A DNA stretch of 64,000 nt from Nitrosospira sp. NpAV (GCF_000832065.1 NZ_JXQM01000007.1:1-64000); one strand, 5' to 3'; positions 52,860 through 62,921 are shown, numbered from the stretch's first letter. Numbers and translations: made by a program. The notes: generated from the letters alone by a model not told the origin.

Positions 52860-53621
52860 GTGCATGGATTTTCCAAACGGCGCGCTCATACCCAGGACGA
52901 ATCGAACATCCAACTGAGTGAGCAAGGCGGCGTACGCGCACTCCATCTGGGTAACAGCATGGTGCAAAGCGCCATGAGGCTGACCGCTCCCAATGATCTG
53001 GAGCTGACCTACACTCGGTACATGATGGGGTTTATGCTGTTTCATTCCAATCCTGAAAATATTCTGATGATTGGTCTGGGAGGGGGATCACTGGCGAAAT
53101 TTGTCTATCATCGGCTCCCGCGAACGAAGACCACCGTGATCGAAATTAATCCGCAAATTGTTGCGATGGCACGCAATTATTTTTTTGTGCCAGCCGATGA
53201 CCAACGTCTGCAAGTGATCATTGGAGAGGGGGAGGACTATGTCGCAAGCCATCCCGCCAGCGCGGATGTGCTGATGATTGACGGATTCGACGATGGTTGC
53301 CAGGTGTCCTCGCTTTGCAGCCAGGATTTTTACAATCGTACCCGCGAGACATTGAAGAAGAAGGGTGTGCTGGTGGTGAATCTGCTCAGTAGGGATAAGG
53401 GGCTTCAGGAATATCTGAGACGCATCGAAAATAGTTTTGGTGGTCACGTTATTACCATGGCGGCAGAGGCGCGCGGCAATCTGATTGTTTTTGCGTTCAA
53501 GCAAAACCCCGGCAAACTGGCATGGGAAGAATTGAGGGAACGCGCCAAGAAACTAGAAGCAGAATTTGCCCTGCCATTTCCGGAGTATGTCAAGAAACTG
53601 CGGAGGGGCAAGACTTTGTGA
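52860..53621 (+). CDS. Spermidine-synthase-like protein
   Basis: The 253-residue protein has the Rossmann methyltransferase-like fold of spermidine synthases. It shows MIGLGGGSLAKFVYHRLPRTK, TVIEINPQIVAMARNYF and a central DVLMIDGFDDG where aminopropyltransferases usually have a DxxDP motif. That change and the lack of the N-terminal beta-domain make polyamine synthesis uncertain. The chosen start is a GTG; a start further in is possible. It lies between an envelope lipoprotein and a DUF3460 gene. Confidence 0.75.
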   Translation: MHGFSKRRAHTQDESNIQLSEQGGVRALHLGNSMVQSAMRLTAPNDLELTYTRYMMGFMLFHSNPENILMIGLGGGSLAKFVYHRLPRTKTTVIEINPQIVAMARNYFFVPADDQRLQVIIGEGEDYVASHPASADVLMIDGFDDGCQVSSLCSQDFYNRTRETLKKKGVLVVNLLSRDKGLQEYLRRIENSFGGHVITMAAEARGNLIVFAFKQNPGKLAWEELRERAKKLEAEFALPFPEYVKKLRRGKTL

Positions 53622-53683
53622 ATCATGCTTTCAGGCGAATTTCAGCGGGAGAGCGCACAGGTTTCTTTCCGGCTGGCGTCTTC

Positions 53684-53713
53684 ATGGGCTGCGCTATGCT
53701 TTACCCATCCTAC
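53684..53713 (-). repeat. Dispersed imperfect inverted repeat (family copy 2)
   Basis: Read on the minus strand it starts GTAGGATGGGTAAAGC and ends GCAGCCCAT. It matches the element at 34487 at 27 of 30 positions. It lies in the gap after the spermidine-synthase-like gene. Confidence 0.75.
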
Positions 53714-53791
53714 ATAAGCTGGTAAAGTTATAGGTTCTGCAAGCCCGCGCAAATAAACAACAGGCAGAAACGAGGATAGAGGGATCAGACC

Positions 53792-53980
53792 ATGGTAAAA
53801 CTTTACGAATCCGACCACACTAAATTCATGCGCGAGCTATTCGAGAAAAACCCCAAGCTTGCGGAAGATCAGAAAGAAGCGCGTGCGATCTGGTGGGACA
53901 AGAATCTGGACAGAGATGAACGCAAGCGCTTCAAGGAATCGGCCGTCCCGCAGAAAGCTTACGTCTATTTTGGAAAATAG
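53792..53980 (+). CDS. DUF3460 family small protein
   Basis: The 62-residue protein matches the betaproteobacterial DUF3460 family: MVKLYESDHTKFMRELFEKN, KEARAIWWDK and the end VPQKAYVYFGK. It is charged and helical, without signal or membrane segment. Function is unknown. It is convergent with fadA, whose stop lies 15 bp away. Confidence 0.82.
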   Translation: MVKLYESDHTKFMRELFEKNPKLAEDQKEARAIWWDKNLDRDERKRFKESAVPQKAYVYFGK

Positions 53981-53995
53981 CGCCGCATAAAAAAA

Positions 53996-55195
53996 TCAGA
54001 GCGCCTCGAACACCCCCGCGGCGCCCATCCCGGTGCCGACGCACATCGTAACCATACCGTACTTCTGATTGTGCCGGCGCAGGCCGTGCAGCAGCGTGGC
54101 GACGCGGATCGCGCCGGTTGCGCCCAATGGATGACCCAGCGCAATCGCACCCCCCAATGGATTGACCTTGGCACGATCCAGCCCCAGGTCGTTGATGACC
54201 GCGAGACTTTGGGCCGCGAAAGCTTCATTCAATTCGATCCAGTCGAGATCATCCTGATTCAAGCCAACCTGTTTCAGCGCTTTGGGTATCGCCTTGATCG
54301 GTCCGATGCCCATAATCTCGGGCGGTACGCCCGCTACCGCAAATCCCATGAAACGTCCAATAGGGGTGAGATTGAAGCGCTTCAATGCCGCTTCGCTTGC
54401 CAAGATCACTGCACCGGCGCCATCGGACATCTGCGAGCTATTGCCTGCCGTTACCGAGCCGCCGGCCGCAAATACCGGTCGCAGGGTGGCGAGCGTTTGC
54501 GGGTTGGTGCCGGGGCGCGGGCCTTCATCGGTATCCCGGAGGACGGACACGCTACGGATTTCATGCGCGGCAAGATCGGGCCGTTTTTCTTCAACCGGGT
54601 AGGGTGCGATCTCCTGCCTGAATTCCCCCATTCCGATGGCTTCGAGCGCCCTGGCGTGGCTTGTCACCGCAAACTCATCCTGCGCTTCGCGACTGACCTG
54701 CCATCGTTGCGCGACTTTTTCTCCCGTTATACCCATGCCGTAGGCGATTGCCACGTTCTCGTGCCGCGCAAATATCGCGGGGTCCAAAGACATCTTGTTG
54801 CCCGTCATGGGTACCATGCTCATGCTTTCGGTGCCTGCACCGATCATCACATCGGCTTCTCCCAGGCGGATGCGGTCGGCCGCGAGCGCAACTGCCTGCA
54901 ACCCCGATGCGCAAAAGCGATTGATCGTCATGCCTGGAACGCTATCAGGGAGCCCGGCCAATAATAGTCCGATACGCGCCACATTCATTCCCTGTTCCGC
55001 CTCCGGCATGGCGCAACCGGTAATCACGTCGTCAATGGCAGCCGGATCGAGCCCCTCGCATTGCGCCATCGCAGCTTTCAACACATGTGCCAGCATGTCA
55101 TCGGGCCGCACGGTTTTGAACATTCCGCGTGGCGCCTTCCCCACCGGGGTGCGTACGGCGGCGACAATATAGGCATCCTGAGTTTGCTTGGTCAT
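53996..55195 (-). CDS. fadA: Acetyl-CoA C-acyltransferase (3-ketoacyl-CoA thiolase)
   Basis: This thiolase performs the last step of beta-oxidation, cleaving 3-ketoacyl-CoA with CoA. The 399-residue protein has the nucleophile Cys motif INRFCASGLQAVALAADRI. The segments SMSMVPMTGNKMS and IALGHPLGATGAIR follow. The C-terminal Cys motif is CVGTGMGAAGVFEAL. Length is normal. It is the last gene of the minus-strand fatty-acid cluster, about 116 bp downstream of the bifunctional hydratase/dehydrogenase. Confidence 0.95.
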   Translation of the reverse strand: MTKQTQDAYIVAAVRTPVGKAPRGMFKTVRPDDMLAHVLKAAMAQCEGLDPAAIDDVITGCAMPEAEQGMNVARIGLLLAGLPDSVPGMTINRFCASGLQAVALAADRIRLGEADVMIGAGTESMSMVPMTGNKMSLDPAIFARHENVAIAYGMGITGEKVAQRWQVSREAQDEFAVTSHARALEAIGMGEFRQEIAPYPVEEKRPDLAAHEIRSVSVLRDTDEGPRPGTNPQTLATLRPVFAAGGSVTAGNSSQMSDGAGAVILASEAALKRFNLTPIGRFMGFAVAGVPPEIMGIGPIKAIPKALKQVGLNQDDLDWIELNEAFAAQSLAVINDLGLDRAKVNPLGGAIALGHPLGATGAIRVATLLHGLRRHNQKYGMVTMCVGTGMGAAGVFEAL

Positions 55196-55311
55196 GGCAG
55201 TTCTCCTTCGCTAATTCACACTGGGAACGATTGCGAATTAGATATGCTTCAGTTTATAAAAATCATCTGATCAATAAATATATTTGCGCTCAGGAAGTAC
55301 TTTTCAATAGC

Positions 55312-57852
55312 TTAATTCCTCAGCGGTTTTCCCGTCTTCAGCGTATGTTCCACGCGTGCCTGCGTCTTCTCGGTGGCCAGCAGCTCTATAAATGCGGCCC
55401 GTTCCAGTTCCAGAAACCAGTTTTCATCGACCAGGCTGCCAGGCGTCAGGTCACCGCCGCACATGACATGCGCGATTTTGCTGCCAATCAGATAATCGTG
55501 TTCGGAGATGAAATTACCTTCCAACATGTTAACGAGCATGCCTTTGATGGTGGCAATACCGGTCGAACCCGCTACGGATATGTTGCGGGCTCTGAGCGGA
55601 GGACGATAACCCGCTTCAGCCAGTGCGAGCGCTTGCGCCTTGGCGATATAAAGAAGTTCAAACCGGTTCATCACCACTTGGTCGGCGCGGCGCAGATATC
55701 CCAGCTCCTTGGCATGTTCAGCACTTTTTCCCAGTTGCGCGGTGGCGACACCTTGAAAATAATTCTTCAGCAGGGGAAAAGGATCGCCGTCTTTGGTATC
55801 CTGGGATGCCCGCAAGGCGAGTTCTTTGCAGCCACCCCCCGCCGGCAGCAACCCCACGCCGGCTTCCACCAGGCCAATATAGCTTTCCATCGTGGCCACC
55901 GCGCGGTCGCAGTGCATCACAAATTCGCAGCCGCCACCCAGGGCGAGCCCATCCACCGCCGCTACCGTGGGAATCGCCGAGTACCTGAGGTCTTGCGAAG
56001 TCTGCTGGAACTGAGCCACCATTGCCTCGACTTCCGCCAACTTTCCCGCCATCAAGGCATCGGCAAGATTGAGACTGCGTGCGGCTTTGAGCACTGCGGA
56101 CTGCGCCGTTTTCTTCAGTTTCTTTGCCAGCACACTCAAGGTGGACGGCGGCTCGCCGCTTTTCAGCCGCTCGGTGGCTTTTTGCAGATTGGCGCCTGCG
56201 GAAAACGGCGGCTCGGTTTGCCAGATCACCAGCGCGCGCCAGTTGCGCTCTGCTTCATCGATAGCTTCTTGCACGCCATCCAGCACGTCGCTGCCGACAG
56301 TGTGCATCTTGCTCTTGAAGCTGAGAATGGCAATTCCGTCATCACCCTTGCCGCCAGCACCGTCAACGGTATGCCACATCCGCACCGCATCCGTCTCGAA
56401 TATGGTTTCGCCATATTGGATTTCCTCGCTCAGGAGCCGGTCCGGAAACAATTGCCGCCGATACACCGCTAATTCTGAACGCGGACGGAAGATATTTGGG
56501 ACCGGCGCATAAGAGCCATGCGCCCTATGTACCCCCTGTATATCCCGATTGACGGTCCGGTTAACACCTTGACCCATCTCCTGAACCCAGTCAGGCAACG
56601 GCGTTGCGCTCATGCTCTTACCGGCGGCAATATCTTCATTGATCCACCCTGTCACTTCTTCCCATCCCGCTGCTTGCCAGATTTCAAACGGCCCCTGATT
56701 CCAGCCAAAACCCCAGCGCATGGCGAAATCCAGATCGCGCGCATTGTCGGCGATAGCCGCCAGATGGACAGCACAGTAGTGAAACAGATCACGAAACAAA
56801 GCCCATAGGAATTGCGCCTGGGGATCATGGCTGGTTCGCAGCCCGGCAAATCTAGCCGCGGGATTTTTATGTTTGAGCAATTCCTTTGTGCCATCGTCGA
56901 CCGTGGCTGCGGAAAGACGGTATTTCTGCGTGGCAAGATCGAGTACATGGATTTCCTTGCCTACCTTCTGATATATGCCGCGCTTGCTTTTTTGGCCGAG
57001 TGCGCCGCTATTTATCAAGGCCTGCAGCCAGCCGGGTACGGCGTAGTAGGGGTGCCACGGATCGTCCGGCAAGGTGTCGCGCATGGTTTCGATCACGTGG
57101 GCGAGGATGTCCAGCCCTACCACATCGCTAGTACGGAAGGTCGCACTTTTGGGGCGCCCAATTAGAGGACCGGTCAACGCATCCACCAGATCGAATCCAA
57201 GGTTGAATGCGCTGGCATGATGTATGGTGGCGAGCGTCGAAAATATTCCTATGCGATTGGCAATGAAATTAGGGGTATCCTTCGCGCGAATCACCCCTTT
57301 GCCCAGATACGTGACCAGAAATTTTTCCAGGTCGTCGAGCATCGCGGCATCGCTTTCTTCGCAGGCAATCAGCTCCACCAAGTGCATGTAGCGCGGCGGA
57401 TTGAAAAAATGGATGCCGCAAAAACGGTGGCGCAGGTTCTCGGGAAATGCCTGTGCCAACCGGTTGATGGAAAGCCCGGATGTGTTGCTGGCAAAAATAG
57501 TGTGTTCACCCAGGTGGGGCGCGATTTTCTTGTACAGCTCGGTTTTCCAGTCCATGCGCTCGGCGATGGCTTCGATCACGATATCGCAATCCCTTAGCCA
57601 CTCGAGATTCCGGCCGTAGTTTGCAGGCTGGATAGAGGCTGCCCGGGCCGGAATTGACAGTGGCGCGGGCTCTTGCTTCTTCAGATTTTCGACCGCCTTG
57701 AACACATTGGCATTGGGGTCTCCCTGTTCAGCCGGAAGTTCGAACAACAGCGTTTCCACGTTGGCGTTAATCAGGTGCGCCGCAATCTGCGCGCCCATCA
57801 CACCGGCCCCCAGGACAGCGGCCTTGCGTACGGCGAATTTACTGTTAATCAA
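55312..57852 (-). CDS. fadB: 3-hydroxyacyl-CoA dehydrogenase / enoyl-CoA hydratase fusion
   Basis: This is the bifunctional beta-oxidation enzyme, 846 residues. The NAD-binding dehydrogenase domain comes first (KAAVLGAGVMGAQIAAHLI, with the catalytic region FCGIHFFNPPRYM). The enoyl-CoA hydratase/isomerase domain is at the C terminus (AVDGLALGGGCEFVMHCDR). This order is the reverse of E. coli FadB and common in other proteobacteria. It lies upstream of the thiolase gene on the same strand, so the pair probably forms the FadBA-type complex. Confidence 0.94.
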   Translation of the reverse strand: MINSKFAVRKAAVLGAGVMGAQIAAHLINANVETLLFELPAEQGDPNANVFKAVENLKKQEPAPLSIPARAASIQPANYGRNLEWLRDCDIVIEAIAERMDWKTELYKKIAPHLGEHTIFASNTSGLSINRLAQAFPENLRHRFCGIHFFNPPRYMHLVELIACEESDAAMLDDLEKFLVTYLGKGVIRAKDTPNFIANRIGIFSTLATIHHASAFNLGFDLVDALTGPLIGRPKSATFRTSDVVGLDILAHVIETMRDTLPDDPWHPYYAVPGWLQALINSGALGQKSKRGIYQKVGKEIHVLDLATQKYRLSAATVDDGTKELLKHKNPAARFAGLRTSHDPQAQFLWALFRDLFHYCAVHLAAIADNARDLDFAMRWGFGWNQGPFEIWQAAGWEEVTGWINEDIAAGKSMSATPLPDWVQEMGQGVNRTVNRDIQGVHRAHGSYAPVPNIFRPRSELAVYRRQLFPDRLLSEEIQYGETIFETDAVRMWHTVDGAGGKGDDGIAILSFKSKMHTVGSDVLDGVQEAIDEAERNWRALVIWQTEPPFSAGANLQKATERLKSGEPPSTLSVLAKKLKKTAQSAVLKAARSLNLADALMAGKLAEVEAMVAQFQQTSQDLRYSAIPTVAAVDGLALGGGCEFVMHCDRAVATMESYIGLVEAGVGLLPAGGGCKELALRASQDTKDGDPFPLLKNYFQGVATAQLGKSAEHAKELGYLRRADQVVMNRFELLYIAKAQALALAEAGYRPPLRARNISVAGSTGIATIKGMLVNMLEGNFISEHDYLIGSKIAHVMCGGDLTPGSLVDENWFLELERAAFIELLATEKTQARVEHTLKTGKPLRN

Positions 57853-58030
57853 TGTTGCCTCCAGTTTGATCCGTTTCTTACATTAGGCAAAAATCCAAGT
57901 TTCGTCACAATGTTTCATCGCTTGAAAAATATTTCCTGACATATCAAATATATGCTGTATAAATATTTTCGGCAAGCGCTGCAATTGGCAAATGAACTTG
58001 CATAGAACTTTGAATTTTTTGAGCCACCTA

Positions 58031-58447
58031 TCATTCCTGCGAAACAACTCGCGGTCTCCGATTCTCGTCCACCGCCACATAAGTCAGCACCGCCTCCGTG
58101 ACTTTGATGCAGATTTCATCGTTGCCTTGACGCAGTCCTCGTTGAGCATAGACGGCAACATCCACAGTGATGGAAGTGCGCCCAACCTTGACGATGTCGG
58201 CATAAAAGCTCACCACATCGCCGACGAATACCGGTTGCTTGAAAACGAAGGAGTTTACGGCTACTGTCGCCACGCGTCCGCGCGCGCGGCGGATCGCCGG
58301 GAGGCTGCCCGCAATATCTACCTGCGCCATGATCCAGCCGCCGAATACATCGCCGGCATAGTTGGTGTCAGTGGGCATTGGCACCAGGCGCAGAATCGGA
58401 TCGCGGCCTTCCGGCAGCGGGGTGTGGATTTCTGTATCACTATTCAT
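58031..58447 (-). CDS. Acyl-CoA thioesterase (hotdog, YciA-type)
   Basis: The 138-residue protein from ATG 58447 has the hotdog-fold signature TNYAGDVFGGWIMAQVDIAG. Further segments are RVATVAVNSFVFKQPVFVGD and VSFYADIVKVGRTSITVDV. Enzymes of this type hydrolyse short- to medium-chain acyl-CoAs to release CoA. The longer upstream frame does not look like the family. It lies inside the fatty-acid cluster between the synthetase and the fusion enzyme. Confidence 0.9.
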   Translation of the reverse strand: MNSDTEIHTPLPEGRDPILRLVPMPTDTNYAGDVFGGWIMAQVDIAGSLPAIRRARGRVATVAVNSFVFKQPVFVGDVVSFYADIVKVGRTSITVDVAVYAQRGLRQGNDEICIKVTEAVLTYVAVDENRRPRVVSQE

Positions 58448-58496
58448 TTTGTCCGGCCGTTGCTTCCAATTTAATGAGACAGCTTCGTGGTTTTGT

Positions 58497-58526
58497 AGGA
58501 TGAATGGAGGGAAGCGCATCCATCAC
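58497..58526 (+). repeat. Possible third copy of the GTAGGATG repeat
   Basis: It begins GTAGGATGAATGGAGGG and ends GCATCCATC, sharing the layout but not the full sequence of the copies at 34487 and 53684. It lies upstream of the thioesterase start. Confidence 0.4.
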
Positions 58527-58609
58527 CGGTTTATTTCAAGTCACCGGGATCGATGTGATCTTGATGGATTGCACTTGGTTCCCCCATTCTTATATGCTGC
58601 GTGGTTGTC

Positions 58610-60427
58610 TTAATGTCCTTCATAAAGTCTGGCCACTTCATCCTTATAACGATCAAGGACTCGTCCCCGACGCAGTTTCAAGGTCGGCGTGAGCATGCCG
58701 TTCTCGACGGTCCAGGGTTCCTGCGCAAGTGTCACGCGGTATATCTTGGCATACCCGGGGAACTCGCTTATCTGACGAGTGATTCTTTCCAGCAGGATTT
58801 CTTCAAGTTTCTGGTCTTGCGTCAGGCGGCGCCAGTCACCCTCAAGGTGGTATTGCCCTGATAGGCTTTCCCAGTTACCAGGATTCAGAACTACCAGTGC
58901 GCTTAAGTATGAACGTCCTTCACCGATGAGCATCACTTGTTCGAATAATGGATCGCGCAGAATTGCTGCCTCCATATCCGCTGGTGGGACTTTCTCACCG
59001 GTAGACATGACGATGATTTCCTTCACGCGCCCGGTGATCGTAATCCCGCCGCTCTCGTCAATGCGCGCGATGTCTCCAGAGTTCAACCAGCCATCAGGCG
59101 TCAACACCGCCTTGGTGGCTTCCGGATCATTCCAGTAACCGAGCATTACATTGGGTCCGCGAATCAGCAGGGCCGCGTTCCCGCCGAGCTTGACTTCCAC
59201 ACCTGGAATGGGCCGCCCCACGCTTCCGGGTACGTTATTATCGAAGGTGTTGCTGCATACCACGGGACTGCTTTCGGTCATGCCGTAGCCTTGCAGCAGC
59301 GGCAATCCCAGACCGAGGAATACCCGTGAAACGTCAGCCGATAATGCCGCCCCGCCACTCATCGCGCCGCGAAGCCGCCCGCCCAGTTTAGTCATCACCT
59401 TCTTCGCCACCAGGTTGTCCAGCAACGGCCATAACAGGTGAGAAAGACGCCAGGAGCCCCGCTGCTGTTGATATTCAAAGCGGCTGAAACCGATGTCGAC
59501 CGCCAGATTAAATAGTTTACGGCTGACGGCGGACCCTTCCGCGAGCTTGGCGCGAATTCCGGCGTACACTCGCTCGTAGATTCGGGGCACCGAAACCAGG
59601 ACAGTGGGACGAACGATCAGCAGATCCTCCGGCAATTGTTGAATCGAGCGGGCATAGGCCACCGTGGCTCCGCACATCATGGGGACATAATAACCGGCCG
59701 TGCGCTCAAAGGCATGGGACAGGGGAAGGAACGAGAGCAGCAGATCATCGCGCGATAGCGGTACGATCTGGGAGCAGCCATACGCATTCGTGAGTATATT
59801 GTGATGGCTCAGCATCACCCCCTTGGGTCGGCCTGAAGTGCCGGAGGTGTATATGATGGTGGCCAGTTGATGCGGATCGGCTTTGATGCGTTCTATTTCT
59901 CCACCTTGCCCGGGTAGCCAGTCATGCAATGCAAGCAAGCGATTATCATCAATTTCTTCAGGGCTGCTCTGAATCGTAACGACGCGCCTAAGATTGTCGA
60001 TCTGGCGGTCCAAGCCGGAAAATGTGCGCCACTGTGCCAGCTCTTCCAGCAATAATACCTTGACGCCAGCATCAGACAAAATATAGGCTGCATTTTCCGG
60101 GCGGTCGGCTGTGTAAAGGGGTACGACCACCAGTCCCATTCTCAGCGCGGCATGTTCGAACATCACCCATTCAGGGCAGTTTCTCAGCATCACCGCCACC
60201 CTGTCGCCCACCATCAGACTCTCCCGAGAGAGCGCGGCCTGCCAGCGCATGATGCCCTGATCCATTTGTTCCCAGGTCAGGTCGCGCCATTTGCCGCTCG
60301 ATCGATCGTAATCCCGGTAAGCCACTCCTTCGGGTGATCGGCGGGCTCGCTCACTGAACAGGCCATCCAGTGTTCCGGCTACCTCTACGGGGATGATGTT
60401 TGTCAGGTCGGGCTGCCTGTTTTGCAT
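58610..60427 (-). CDS. fadD: Long-chain fatty-acid-CoA ligase
   Basis: This AMP-forming synthetase of 605 residues activates fatty acids to acyl-CoA. The ATP motif is TIIYTSGTSGRPKGVMLSHHN. The signature LQGYGMTESSPVVCSN follows. The adenylate-binding DGWLNSGDIARIDESGGITI and GRVKEIIVMSTGEKVPP are intact. The C-terminal region resembles FadD15-type (bubblegum) synthetases. It lies between the acyl-CoA dehydrogenase and the thioesterase on the same strand. Confidence 0.93.
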   Translation of the reverse strand: MQNRQPDLTNIIPVEVAGTLDGLFSERARRSPEGVAYRDYDRSSGKWRDLTWEQMDQGIMRWQAALSRESLMVGDRVAVMLRNCPEWVMFEHAALRMGLVVVPLYTADRPENAAYILSDAGVKVLLLEELAQWRTFSGLDRQIDNLRRVVTIQSSPEEIDDNRLLALHDWLPGQGGEIERIKADPHQLATIIYTSGTSGRPKGVMLSHHNILTNAYGCSQIVPLSRDDLLLSFLPLSHAFERTAGYYVPMMCGATVAYARSIQQLPEDLLIVRPTVLVSVPRIYERVYAGIRAKLAEGSAVSRKLFNLAVDIGFSRFEYQQQRGSWRLSHLLWPLLDNLVAKKVMTKLGGRLRGAMSGGAALSADVSRVFLGLGLPLLQGYGMTESSPVVCSNTFDNNVPGSVGRPIPGVEVKLGGNAALLIRGPNVMLGYWNDPEATKAVLTPDGWLNSGDIARIDESGGITITGRVKEIIVMSTGEKVPPADMEAAILRDPLFEQVMLIGEGRSYLSALVVLNPGNWESLSGQYHLEGDWRRLTQDQKLEEILLERITRQISEFPGYAKIYRVTLAQEPWTVENGMLTPTLKLRRGRVLDRYKDEVARLYEGH

Positions 60428-60484
60428 GAGTCGTCTCCCTCGCCACTTGTCTATGGGTTATTAATCGAGGGCTCTGGCAAGTTG

Positions 60485-62890
60485 TTAGCTTGCCGTGTCA
60501 TGGATCGTTTCCGCGGGCACTTCCGGGATCGCTCCCCCCGATTCAGCGTCAGCTTGCGGCTCGTTGCCGAAATCCGGGGGGAAATCGTCCACCATAATGA
60601 CACGCCGGCGCAGGGCTTCCATTTTTCCCATCAACTCCAACTCGTGGGTAGTGATAACCCTTTGCTTGAGGGCGGCCGCAATTTTCTCCTCCCGCTGTGC
60701 GGGAATCCGGCTCGCTTTGACGGCCGCGCGCAACTTGGTTTCCACTGCCTCGCTTACGACCGCGCAGCGCATCGCCTCTTCCAGAATGTTCAGCGGTTCA
60801 TCATCGGATTCTGGCATGTAAATACCCGCGGTCAGGCGGTCACGCGCTTCTCCCGGGGTCAGCATCAGCTTGGCTACCTTATGGCCCAGTTCATCCGATG
60901 GCGGCGCGAATGATTTACCCAAAGGAAATACCAGAAACCGAAGCAGCCGCTTCCCGACAGCGCCTCCGGGAAAATTCCCCAGCAGGCCATCGAAAGCTTC
61001 CTGCATGCGATAAAGCGCATCCCGCATCGACCAATGCAGCAATGGCAAATCGGCCGCGGGACGATCATCGTCCTTGAAGCGCTTGAGTGTCGCGGAACAT
61101 AAATAAAGCATGCTGAGAATATCGCCCAGGCGAGCCGATAATCTTTCCCTGCGTTTCAGCGATCCACCCAAAACAAGCAGGGATAGATCGGCGAGCAGAG
61201 CGAAAGCGGCGGAGAAACGCGTCAGTTGACTATAGTAACCGTGGACTTCCGGACCCACGCTGCCTGGAGCGCTCGCAAGATAGCCGCCGGTTAATCCATG
61301 CAGCAGGGAACGTATGCCATTGCCGATGCTGAAAACAATGTGTCTTATCAATGCTCGGTCGAATTCCAGCGAGGCGCGTGCCGCATTGCTGTCATTCGCT
61401 GCGCGAATTTCCCTTAGCACATAAGGGTGGCAGCGTATCGCGCCCTGACCGAAAATAATCATATTGCGCGTCAGGATGTTGGCGCCTTCCACTGTGATGC
61501 TGACGGGAATATGCTGATAATTGCGCCCCAGGTAGTTGCTGGGTCCCATGCAAATACCCTTGCCACCATGGATATCCATCGCATCGTTGATAGTCTGGCG
61601 CCCGCGTTCGGTAAGGTGATATTTGACAATGGCCGAGATGACCGAGGGTTTCTCGCCAAGATCCACCGCGCCTGCTGTCATCACCCGCGCCGCATCCATC
61701 ATGTAGGTATTGCCGCCGATACGCGCCAGCGCTTCCTCCACGCCTTCAAAGCGCCCGATGGGTGTCTTGAACTGCACACGCACCGCGCCATACGCGCCGC
61801 TGGTGCGTGCCGCCAGTTTGGCCGCGCCGGTGCTGGTGGCGGGCAGGGAAATCGATCGCCCGGCCGCAAGACAGTTCATCAGCATGCGCCAGCCGTAACC
61901 TACCCCGTCGCGCCCGCCGATTACCCAATCCATCGGAATGAACACATCCTTGCCGGAATTGGGACCATTCTGAAAGGCTGCATCGAGCGGGAAATGGCGG
62001 CGTCCGATATTGACACCCGCCGTATGGGTGGGGATCAGCGCGAGCGTAATGCCGAGATCTTTTTCGTCCCCAAGTAGTCCATCCGGATCATGTAGCCGGA
62101 ACGCAAGTCCGAGCAGAGTCGCCACCGGACCTAAGGTGATATAGCGTTTTTCCCAAGTGACCCGCATACCCAGTACATTCGGATCGCCATTGAATTCGCC
62201 ATGGCAGACAATGCCAAAATCGGGAATCGACCCTGCATCCGACCCCGCATCCGGTCCGGTAAGAGCGAAGCAAGGGACTTCCTGCCCTTTCGCCAGACGC
62301 GGGAGGTAGTAATTTTTTTGTTCTTCCGTGCCGTAATGCAATAGCAGCTCCGCCGGCCCCAGGGAATTCGGTACCATCACCGATACCGCTGCGGTGCCGC
62401 TGCGCGAGCCGATTTTCATCACCACCTCGGAATGCGCCAGCGCCGAAAAACCATGGCCTCCATACTGCTTGGGGATAATCATGCCGAAAAAACCGTTGTC
62501 TTTGATGAATTGCCAGACATGGGGCGGCAGATCGTGCAGCTCGCGCGTAATGTGCCATTCGTCAAGCATCGCGCACAGTTGCTCCACCGGACCGGCAAGA
62601 AAGGCTTTTTCTTCTGTGCTCAGTTTCGGCTTAGGATAGGCTAATAACTTGTTCCAGTCCGGCTTGCCGCTGAACAGGTCTCCGTCCCACCATACGGTTC
62701 CCGCGTCCAGCGCCTCCTGTTCGGTCTGCGAAATCTGCGGCAGGATCTTGCGGAAAAATTTCAGCATACGATTCGAAATGAGGGCGCGCCGCAGCATCGG
62801 GACGAATAGAATAACGCCGAGAACGACAACCAGTGCCAGCAGCACAGAAGAGATCAAGGTAATTTTCCCGCTTAAATTTGAAACAACCAC
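60485..62890 (-). CDS. fadE: Acyl-CoA dehydrogenase (FadE type, 801 residues)
   Basis: This is the first step of beta-oxidation, making trans-2-enoyl-CoA with FAD. The protein begins with a membrane anchor (ITLISSVLLALVVVLGVILF). It continues with the acyl-CoA dehydrogenase core (VMVPNSLGPAELLLHYGTEE, FALTGPDAGSDAGSIPD, MDAARVMTAGAVDLGEKPSV). A long C-terminal extension typical of the large FadE enzymes follows. It is probably the first gene of the cluster fadE-fadD-thioesterase-fadB-fadA. Upstream lies the BON gene on the same strand. Confidence 0.93.
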   Translation of the reverse strand: MVVSNLSGKITLISSVLLALVVVLGVILFVPMLRRALISNRMLKFFRKILPQISQTEQEALDAGTVWWDGDLFSGKPDWNKLLAYPKPKLSTEEKAFLAGPVEQLCAMLDEWHITRELHDLPPHVWQFIKDNGFFGMIIPKQYGGHGFSALAHSEVVMKIGSRSGTAAVSVMVPNSLGPAELLLHYGTEEQKNYYLPRLAKGQEVPCFALTGPDAGSDAGSIPDFGIVCHGEFNGDPNVLGMRVTWEKRYITLGPVATLLGLAFRLHDPDGLLGDEKDLGITLALIPTHTAGVNIGRRHFPLDAAFQNGPNSGKDVFIPMDWVIGGRDGVGYGWRMLMNCLAAGRSISLPATSTGAAKLAARTSGAYGAVRVQFKTPIGRFEGVEEALARIGGNTYMMDAARVMTAGAVDLGEKPSVISAIVKYHLTERGRQTINDAMDIHGGKGICMGPSNYLGRNYQHIPVSITVEGANILTRNMIIFGQGAIRCHPYVLREIRAANDSNAARASLEFDRALIRHIVFSIGNGIRSLLHGLTGGYLASAPGSVGPEVHGYYSQLTRFSAAFALLADLSLLVLGGSLKRRERLSARLGDILSMLYLCSATLKRFKDDDRPAADLPLLHWSMRDALYRMQEAFDGLLGNFPGGAVGKRLLRFLVFPLGKSFAPPSDELGHKVAKLMLTPGEARDRLTAGIYMPESDDEPLNILEEAMRCAVVSEAVETKLRAAVKASRIPAQREEKIAAALKQRVITTHELELMGKMEALRRRVIMVDDFPPDFGNEPQADAESGGAIPEVPAETIHDTAS

Positions 62891-62921
62891 ATCCTATTAT
62901 TGTAGGGGACTCCGAACGCGA

